DNA of 64,000 nucleotides from an uncultured Clostridia bacterium (GTDB lineage: Bacteria > Bacillota > Clostridia > Lachnospirales > CAG-274): the NCBI GenBank assembly GCA_947630475.1, contig CANRHR010000001.1:124001-188000 (forward strand), read 5' to 3'. The translations under genes and the position numbers were made by a program. This document shows positions 57,735 to 64,000 of the stretch, in pieces. Each line of letters begins with the position of its first letter. The first letter of the stretch is position 1. The notes beneath the pieces were generated by a model that was not told the origin of the DNA, did not search any database, and worked only from the letters and a program-made list of their open reading frames with translations.

Positions 57735-59207
57735 TTATTTTATAGGCGCTGAGGCTTTGGCTGTTTGTGCCAGCTTAAGTTCTTCGGATATTATTTTAAT
57801 GCCCTTAACAATGCTTTCATCACTTACATTTGAAAAACTGAGCCTTATGCACTGCTGAGCAAATTCATCGCTTAAATAATATATTGAAGACGGGGCAAGT
57901 ATAACATTTTTTTCAGCCAGCCTTAAGCATAATTCTTCGGAGGTTAAATTTTTGTTTTTAAGCTTTAAATAAAAACTTAAACCTCCATAAGGCTCAATAT
58001 ATGATGTATATTTTGAAAGATTTTTTTTAATTTCCGATGAAGTTAAGGAGTATTTTTTGCCGAAAATATTCCTCATATACAATATATGCTTATCCCAATC
58101 TCCGTTATCTATAAAAAGTTTAAATGCTCTTTGGATAAAGCTTGAGGTTGAAATATCAGTGGAATATTTTGCTGAAACAACATTTTCCAAAATAGGCTTT
58201 GGCAGCACCATAAAACCAAGCCTTAAACCGGGCATAAGTATTTTGGAAAAAGATTTTATATAAATAACTTTATTTTTATAATCAAAGCTTTTTAATGTGC
58301 TTACGGCAGTACCTGAATAATTAAAATCACTTAAATTATCTTCTTCCACTATATATATATTATTCTTATATGCGAGATTCAAAATTTTCCGTTTTTTTTC
58401 CTGGCTGTATGATATACAGGTTGGCGTTTGGTAATTCGGCATAACATATATAAACCTTGGGTGATACAGATTAAGCATATGTTCAAGAGCTTCAATATCA
58501 ATTCCATCAGAAAGCATAGGAATATCAATTATTTTTGCTCCTCTTGAAAGAATTGCGTCAACTGCTCCGTAATAAGTAGGTCTTTCAACAAAAACCTCGT
58601 CGCCAAATGAAAGCATTGCCTTTGCTATAATATCTATACCCTGCTGAGCACCTGATATAATTTGTATTTTATCGGGGCTTGTTTTTATTTTATATTTTTC
58701 AAGATTTTCTGCAATAACTTCTCTTAACGGAGGATATCCTTGAATATCCTGAAGACTGAAAGCATTGCCTTTATCTCTGTCCAAAACTTCATTAAAAAAA
58801 ACTTTAAACTTTTTAACAGGAAACAAATCGGAAGAAACCGAGCTTTCTGCAAAATTTATTGCCGATGCCGATTTTGTTTTCTCAAGCATATTAATTGACC
58901 TTTGCTGTCTTACATCGAGTTCGGAAACAGAGTTTATGCCAATAGAAGCGGCATAAGTGCCGGAGCCTTTTTGGGAATACACTATTTTTCTGTTTTCAAG
59001 ATATTTATAACAATTTATTACGGTTATATTATTAACGCCAAGCCTTTGAGAAAGAAGCCTTATAGACGGAAGTTTAAAATCAGGGGGTATTTTGCCTGAT
59101 TCTATTAATTGCATTATTTTGCAGGCAAGCTGAATATAAAGAGCTTCTCCGTCATTTTTATCAAGCTCTATATCAAACAAAAGCTTAAACTTTTCCGAAT
59201 CATTCAT
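57735..59207 (-). CDS. MocR-type regulator (GntR winged helix fused to aminotransferase fold)
   Basis: 490 aa. The N-terminal wHTH (residues about 15-85: EALYIQLACKIMQLIESGKI, FKLPSIRLLSQRLGVNNITV) precedes a fold type I aminotransferase domain with GAQQGIDIIAKAML, VERPTYYGAVDAILSRGA, IYVMPNYQTPTCISYS and the PLP lysine in SFSKILMPGLRLGFMV. Such proteins are PLP-sensing transcription factors (PdxR, GabR) or act as regulators of amino acid genes. No pdxST or gab genes are adjacent, so the regulon is unknown. Its start overlaps the addB stop by 8 bp. Confidence 0.88.
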   Translation of the reverse strand: MNDSEKFKLLFDIELDKNDGEALYIQLACKIMQLIESGKIPPDFKLPSIRLLSQRLGVNNITVINCYKYLENRKIVYSQKGSGTYAASIGINSVSELDVRQQRSINMLEKTKSASAINFAESSVSSDLFPVKKFKVFFNEVLDRDKGNAFSLQDIQGYPPLREVIAENLEKYKIKTSPDKIQIISGAQQGIDIIAKAMLSFGDEVFVERPTYYGAVDAILSRGAKIIDIPMLSDGIDIEALEHMLNLYHPRFIYVMPNYQTPTCISYSQEKKRKILNLAYKNNIYIVEEDNLSDFNYSGTAVSTLKSFDYKNKVIYIKSFSKILMPGLRLGFMVLPKPILENVVSAKYSTDISTSSFIQRAFKLFIDNGDWDKHILYMRNIFGKKYSLTSSEIKKNLSKYTSYIEPYGGLSFYLKLKNKNLTSEELCLRLAEKNVILAPSSIYYLSDEFAQQCIRLSFSNVSDESIVKGIKIISEELKLAQTAKASAPIK

Positions 59208-62200
59208 ATTTTTTATTATCCTCCCGAGAATCTTCGGTTTTATTGATGTCTATATTAAGCTTTTTTAAAATTTCCGAAAAACAATCAGCGCTTGAAATAT
59301 TTTTATACCTGTTTATCTTTGAATTTTCACCATATATTTTTTTATCTATAATATCAATAGCACATATCGTATCATATTTACAATAGCTGCAGCTATTTAT
59401 TTTATCTGAAACAAATGGATATATACTTATATTGCCATCTATCATTTCAGATGCACATTCGGCCGCCGCATAACTTACATACTGCATTATATATTTAAGC
59501 TCGTCTTCAGAAAAAAATGAGGGCTTTATATATTCAAAATCAGAAGCTTTAATTTTTTCAAGCTCCTTTTCACCTGCCGTTGTGTTAAGAGCTTTAAGAA
59601 CTTCTTTTTTGTTATTGACAAAACCTGTATGCTTAAAGCTTTTTTGAAAATCTTTTTCGGTCAGTATATTTTCTCCTTCCTCATTTATGCTGCCATCAAA
59701 AATAGGATCGGATATTTTAAAATAAAAAGCTCCCCCGGGATGGATTATCTTTTCTTTAAATTCGCTGTCACTGCTTTTTAATTTAATAAAGGCATCGAGA
59801 TACAAAAGCAACTGAAGCTGAACACCCGCATATATCTGCTGAAGCTCTAATGCGTTTGAGCCGGATTTATAATCGATAATATTTACATATACCCTGTTAT
59901 CCTTATCCATAATATCTATTCTGTCTATTTTTCCATCCAAAAGTATTTTATAACCGTTATTAAGATGAATTTGAATAGGCTTTAAAAAAAAGCTTCCCTC
60001 TTCGATAGGATTTCCGTTTTCATCTGTTTTGGGATTTCTTAAGCTAAATTCAAAACCATATGGATTAAAGCTTCCTTTTTTTATGCTGTTTATAAGTGCA
60101 AATGCAGATATTTTTGTTGTGCGCCGTATTTTTTCTATGTAGTGAATATACTTGGCATTTGATAAAAATATATCCGTATTTTGGGCTGAAATACTTTTAT
60201 TAACCGCAAAATCAATATAGGCATCAATCTCGGTTTGTGTTATTTTATGCCAATCTATATTATTTTCAGAAAGAAGTTTTGAAAAATTCTCCATAATGCT
60301 GTGATAAATATTGCCGATTTCAATGCTGCCGATTTCATAGCTTTTTCTTGGCTCAGCCATTAAGCCATATCTGACAAAATATGAAAACGGACATTTTTTA
60401 AATGCTTCAAGCCTTGTTACCGAAGAATTTATAATTTTTTTAGGGTAAAGTTTGTTAATTGAGCTTTCACTTAGCCTGTCTGAAGGATTTACCTTAAACA
60501 AACCAAGCTTAAGCTTTTTAAGCTTTAAATCATAACTCTTTTCGGATGAAAAAAACAAATATGCATCTTTATAAAAATCAGACAGCTCTCCAACTTCCTT
60601 ATAACCCTGTATTGCTTTAAGAAGATCTTCAAAAACCTGCTCAGGTGCCGATATATCTTCTATTCCCACTTGCTTTTGTGATGTTTCAAGCTTGATTTTT
60701 AATTTTGGAAAAATTTCTTTAAGCTTATCTATAATTAAAGACTGCTTCATCTCCTGCCCGTTAATATCACTTATGCTATAACTTAAATACAACCTTTCGC
60801 AAGGCTTTGTCATTATATTGTAAGCAATAAAATTATCCTGCGCAATAAGCCTTTTTGAATCCGGAGCAAGCTCCATTCCGTTTTTTCTTATATATTCCCT
60901 TTCAGCATCGCTTATAAAGCCCGAATCTTCTTTTGATGCCGGCAAAACTCCATCGTTTGCGTTAAGTATAACAAGCGCCTTTATATCAGGCAGTCTTGTT
61001 CTTCCAAAGTCGCCTATTAAAACCTGATCCTGAGAAGACGGAACAAAACTTGTTTGACAGCTTTCAAAGGCTGAATTTAAAATATCGGCGTATTCTGACG
61101 GCATCATCTCGCTTTCTCCCAATATTTTTACAGTATCGTCTATTATTTGCATTACATTTTTCCAAACCTGGATATTTTCCTTTTTAAGCATAGCTCTTCT
61201 ATCTTCAGCTTCAGCCTGATCATTCCATTTTTCCAATGTCTTTGCCGCCTCTATATTCATAAGAAAATCCATTAAGCAGAACGCCATTTCGCTTACCTTA
61301 TATCTTTTTGTATTTTCAAGCTTTATTGGCGCCAAACTTTCCAAAACAATATTTTTTGCTTTTGATAATATCTCATAATTAAAATAAGAATTTTCTCCGA
61401 AACCATAAATCCAATCTTTCTTCCATCCGCTTCCTCTTATGCCGTAAGCTAATACATAATTTTCCAAAATATCCAGTTCATCTTTTGATATATCGTATTT
61501 TTCACATTCCGCCAAAAATCCTGTTTTTATATAGCTGAAAACAGATTCATAAGAATAATTATATGAAACAATATCAAAAACCGAAACTATAAGCTCTGTA
61601 AGAGCATGAATTTTTATGCTCTTTTTTGTATCTGAAAAGTATGGTATATTAAATTTATTAAAAACATCGGCAAGATAATTTAAATACTGCTCACCGGGAA
61701 TTATAACTGCAATATCACTGTATCTATAATTATATTTTTTTACAAGAGAATTTATATAAACAGCGGCATTTTTCATCTCTGTGTATTTATTTAAAGCTGC
61801 ATAAACAGATATTGATGAAACTTCATCAGTATATTTTTTACAAGAATAAACAAAATAATTTTTTTCCAAAAAAGAAAGTTCAACATTTGTCTTATGACGC
61901 ATATTTTCTTTTAAATATATAGGTTTTTCCAAATAGACATTATTTTTTTTCGCTGTTTCTGTGAGGGTTTTTATTGTTTTTTTTGAATCATAATATGGAT
62001 CAAATATATCAAAATCAAAAACGGCGGCGGGAGAATCAAGACTAATCGCCATGCATATATTCTCGGCAGACTTAAAAATACATTCAATAACATTAAACTC
62101 TTGAGGGGTAAACCCTATAAAGCCATCAAAATAAAAATCGGCGTTTTTTATAAGCTTAGATTCTTCAAGCTTTTTAGACAGATAATCTAAAGTTTCATCT

Positions 62201-62742
62201 GCGCAAACATAGTTTTTATCAATATAATCAATATATTTTGAGTATATAAGCCTTATATCCCTAAGCTTTAAAGCGGTATCGATATTTTCTTCATTTTTTT
62301 CAATTTTTAAAATAATCTCATCAAGCTTTTCCTTAGTTATACAGTATTGGAAAAATTCGCTTATAGTTTTATTTATTTTATCTATAAAACCCTGTCGGCG
62401 GCATATTGAATAATTAAAATAATTAAAATTTGAATAATTATCATTAAGAATTTTTCTTATAAGAACCGCTTTTGATATATCATTCAAGAGTGGTTTTTGA
62501 GAGTATCCAAGCTCTGAAAAAACACGATAAGCAAGTCTTTTAAAGCTTAACACTTGTATCTTAAACAATGATCTTGATTTTGAAATCTGAATAAGATTTC
62601 TTTCCGCCTGAAGAGTAAATTGCTCCGGAACTATACAGATTATATTTTTTTCGGGATTTTTAATCGACTTTGATATAATTTCGTTTGCTATATAGGTTGT
62701 TTTTCCGCTTCCGCTTGAGCCGGTTATAAACTTCAGTTTCAT
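59200..62742 (-). CDS. addB: ATP-dependent helicase/nuclease subunit AddB
   Basis: 1180 aa from ATG 62742, with GGAGG upstream; a GTG three codons earlier is inside the ribosome binding region. Walker A is ITGSSGSGKTTYIA (residues 6-19). The AddB-specific iron-sulfur cysteines are one in AFKKCPFSYFVRYGL (about 782) and three in CSYCKYDTIC (about 1116). The nuclease motif is NIIDYKSGSNAL. AddB scans for Chi-like sites and provides one of the two nucleases of AddAB. Its partner addA is about 50 kb away and on the opposite strand. Confidence 0.94.
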   Translation of the reverse strand: MKLKFITGSSGSGKTTYIANEIISKSIKNPEKNIICIVPEQFTLQAERNLIQISKSRSLFKIQVLSFKRLAYRVFSELGYSQKPLLNDISKAVLIRKILNDNYSNFNYFNYSICRRQGFIDKINKTISEFFQYCITKEKLDEIILKIEKNEENIDTALKLRDIRLIYSKYIDYIDKNYVCADETLDYLSKKLEESKLIKNADFYFDGFIGFTPQEFNVIECIFKSAENICMAISLDSPAAVFDFDIFDPYYDSKKTIKTLTETAKKNNVYLEKPIYLKENMRHKTNVELSFLEKNYFVYSCKKYTDEVSSISVYAALNKYTEMKNAAVYINSLVKKYNYRYSDIAVIIPGEQYLNYLADVFNKFNIPYFSDTKKSIKIHALTELIVSVFDIVSYNYSYESVFSYIKTGFLAECEKYDISKDELDILENYVLAYGIRGSGWKKDWIYGFGENSYFNYEILSKAKNIVLESLAPIKLENTKRYKVSEMAFCLMDFLMNIEAAKTLEKWNDQAEAEDRRAMLKKENIQVWKNVMQIIDDTVKILGESEMMPSEYADILNSAFESCQTSFVPSSQDQVLIGDFGRTRLPDIKALVILNANDGVLPASKEDSGFISDAEREYIRKNGMELAPDSKRLIAQDNFIAYNIMTKPCERLYLSYSISDINGQEMKQSLIIDKLKEIFPKLKIKLETSQKQVGIEDISAPEQVFEDLLKAIQGYKEVGELSDFYKDAYLFFSSEKSYDLKLKKLKLGLFKVNPSDRLSESSINKLYPKKIINSSVTRLEAFKKCPFSYFVRYGLMAEPRKSYEIGSIEIGNIYHSIMENFSKLLSENNIDWHKITQTEIDAYIDFAVNKSISAQNTDIFLSNAKYIHYIEKIRRTTKISAFALINSIKKGSFNPYGFEFSLRNPKTDENGNPIEEGSFFLKPIQIHLNNGYKILLDGKIDRIDIMDKDNRVYVNIIDYKSGSNALELQQIYAGVQLQLLLYLDAFIKLKSSDSEFKEKIIHPGGAFYFKISDPIFDGSINEEGENILTEKDFQKSFKHTGFVNNKKEVLKALNTTAGEKELEKIKASDFEYIKPSFFSEDELKYIMQYVSYAAAECASEMIDGNISIYPFVSDKINSCSYCKYDTICAIDIIDKKIYGENSKINRYKNISSADCFSEILKKLNIDINKTEDSREDNKKYE

Positions 62743-62850
62743 TAAAAACACCTCCGAAAAATTATAAATCTTAGTTTTTTATATTATTTTATCATACTTT
62801 TATTAAATTGATAATATAATTAAGCATATAATTTTCGAGAGGAGATAACT

Positions 62851-63351
62851 ATGAGTACTAAAATAATTGTAATTAAATTTAAAGAGCTTTTAAAAAAAGC
62901 AATTTTAGTTATTGCAGGACTGCTGATTATAGGAATCATAATTTACATTTTTATTCCAAAAGGAAATAAAAGTCAAGCACTATACAAACCGGGAACATAT
63001 TGTTCAGAAATAATTTTACATAATAATCCCGTAAGGATCGATGTAACGGTTAATGATGATGAGATTACAGATATACAAATGACAGAGCTTGCAGACACAC
63101 AGAGCGTTTTTTATCCTCTCCTTGAACCGACAGCAAAGGAAGTTGCTCAAGAAATTATAGATAAACAAAGCCTTGAAATAGAATCAAGCGCCGATAAATC
63201 TATGACCACCAAAATTATTTTAGATGCCGTAAAATCTGCTGTCAGCAAAGCAGAAATCAATAAAAAAGAAAATAATAATTCCGATACTTCCTCGTCGGAA
63301 GAAACAAGTGAGATATCAAGCGAAGAAGCATCAGAAAATATTCAGGATTAA
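62851..63351 (+). CDS. Membrane-anchored protein with FMN-binding-like domain
   Basis: 166 aa. One membrane helix (residues 15-36, KAILVIAGLLIIGIIIYIF) is followed by a domain with YKPGTYCSEIILHNNPVRID, VTVNDDEITDIQM and a C-terminal ESSADKSMTTKIILDAVKSA, the pattern of FMN-bind domains (the S/T-x-T-S... region that carries FMN covalently is here SMTTK, not a perfect match). The tail (about 30 residues) is Ser/Glu-rich and probably disordered. It may be an extracellular redox protein, but flavin binding is uncertain. GAGAGGAG precedes the ATG. Confidence 0.65.
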   Translation: MSTKIIVIKFKELLKKAILVIAGLLIIGIIIYIFIPKGNKSQALYKPGTYCSEIILHNNPVRIDVTVNDDEITDIQMTELADTQSVFYPLLEPTAKEVAQEIIDKQSLEIESSADKSMTTKIILDAVKSAVSKAEINKKENNNSDTSSSEETSEISSEEASENIQD

Positions 63352-63428
63352 TGTAAGTTAAATATTTCTATCAGAAAACCGCTATTTAAGCCAAATTTTT
63401 AAAATCTTGGTATATTCAAAAAAACAGC

Positions 63429-63480
63429 AAACAAACCAAATCCTGCCCAAAATTATCGGATAGGATTTGGTTTGTTATTT
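63429..63480. terminator. Bidirectional terminator between convergent genes
   Basis: ACAAACCAAATCCT and AGGATTTGGTTTGT form a perfect 14-bp stem with a 17-nt loop; T-rich sequence follows on the plus side. The remainder of 63352-63588 shows nothing else. Confidence 0.75.
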
Positions 63481-63588
63481 ATATTCATTCACATTTTAAC
63501 CGAACTGCATAAAATCTTAAGCAAAATTCTTAAAAGCCATCAAAGATTTTATTTGTAAATTTTTATACTATTATATATACTTGATTAC

Positions 63589-64000
63589 TCAATTGGCTGT
63601 GATTTGTTTTAACAATTCTTTTTTTTCTTCATCAGGCAAAAAAGCCCCGTAAATACTGTTTTTTAAAAATTTAATTCTGTCAGTTTTATTTAATCCAAGT
63701 TCATTTTCGATTATTTTAAATTCATTAAAAATATTTGTTTTTGAAACAACCATATTATCCGTATTTACACATACCTTAGCTCCCATATCAAGAAGCATTT
63801 TTATAGGATGCTTTTTGATACATTCAACCGCCTTTGTCTGAACATTGCTCACAGGACACATTTCAAAAACAATATTATTATCAATAATATATTTTAAAAG
63901 TTCTGCGTCCTCGGTTATTCTAACCCCATGGCCTATTCTTGATGCCCCAAACTCCAAAGCTGATTTTATGCTTAATGCTCCGTCGGCTTCTCCTGAATGT
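63589..64000 (-). CDS. add: Adenosine deaminase, C-terminal part (5' end outside window)
   Basis: The frame is open to the right edge, so the start lies beyond the window. Visible: HSGEADGALSIKSALEFGAS (catalytic His and Glu, HxGE), RIGHGVRI, EMCPVSNVQTKAV and KVCVNTDNMVVSKTN, where NTD supplies the metal-binding Asp. These match adenosine deaminase rather than adenine deaminase or AMP deaminase. It converts adenosine to inosine. Only the last 136 or so residues are present. Confidence 0.92.
   Translation of the reverse strand, partial: HSGEADGALSIKSALEFGASRIGHGVRITEDAELLKYIIDNNIVFEMCPVSNVQTKAVECIKKHPIKMLLDMGAKVCVNTDNMVVSKTNIFNEFKIIENELGLNKTDRIKFLKNSIYGAFLPDEEKKELLKQITAN

Noticed and set aside
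1-64000. Prophage, insertion sequence with transposase, or CRISPR array
   Set aside because: No integrase, transposase, phage structural gene or regularly spaced repeat array was found on either strand.

Overview
The window is one contiguous piece of a low-G+C chromosome. Gene content and order point to an endospore-forming member of the class Clostridia (Firmicutes): gdpP-rplI-dnaB at the left edge, the sporulation genes yqfC and yqfD heading the phoH-pgpH-ybeY-cdd-era-yqzL-recO cluster, dnaG-rpoD followed by trmK and a Nif3-like gene, floA/nfeD, and AddAB instead of RecBCD. The family or genus cannot be fixed from the sequence alone. No prophage, transposase, CRISPR array, rRNA or restriction system was found; this is essentially core chromosome.

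Layout. 1-11 kb (+): end of the c-di-AMP phosphodiesterase GdpP, L9, DnaB, a secreted ComEC-like hydrolase, a strong 6S RNA candidate, RseC-like, YaiI-like, a TPR-like membrane protein, AddA, a small Mur-ligase-like protein, an SSB-like protein and a small DUF6465-like protein. 11.3-13.4 kb (-): an EF-G paralogue. 13.8-19.4 kb (+): isocitrate dehydrogenase, DUF2461, MetA (homoserine O-acetyltransferase type), M23 peptidase, (p)ppGpp synthetase, metallophosphoesterase. 19.4-22.8 kb (-): glnA, cupin, DUF3006, orphan histidine kinase. 23-31.2 kb (+): the yqfC-to-recO operon. 31.3-34.3 kb (-): FloA, NfeD and a double-PPK2 polyphosphate kinase. 34.5-39.8 kb: a secreted stalk-domain protein (+), then a minus-strand envelope operon (SLH/transglutaminase, MBOAT acyltransferase, AlgJ-like SGNH protein, lipoprotein). 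40.3-41.5 kb (+): LarC. 41.5-47.7 kb (-): dnaG-rpoD-trmK-nif3-nucleoside kinase. 48.2-48.4 kb (-): two identical tRNA-Lys(CTT) genes. 48.6-52.2 kb (+): thioesterase, TyrA, FliB-like, DUF4364. 52.3-62.7 kb (-): MTA/SAH nucleosidase, LarB, DnaE, MocR-type regulator, AddB. The right edge holds an FMN-binding-like protein (+) and the 3' part of adenosine deaminase (-).

How the genes fit together. Replication and repair are heavily represented (dnaB, dnaG, dnaE, addA, addB, recO, SSB-like, family 4 UDG). Second-messenger control is represented by both classes of c-di-AMP phosphodiesterase (GdpP and PgpH) and a small (p)ppGpp synthetase. AddA and AddB must form one enzyme but lie about 50 kb apart on opposite strands; LarB and LarC, both for the nickel-pincer cofactor, are also separated.

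The most interesting non-coding structures are: (1) two inverted copies of a roughly 185-bp element (47923-48112 and 53134-53314), each flanked by direct repeats of its own local sequence and showing paired changes that keep hairpins intact, so probably a small mobile element encoding a structured RNA; (2) a leader-like region between yqfD and phoH with competing pairings that reach the phoH ribosome binding site; (3) the 6S RNA candidate; and (4) a family of short intergenic elements beginning AACCGACAAGTAAG.
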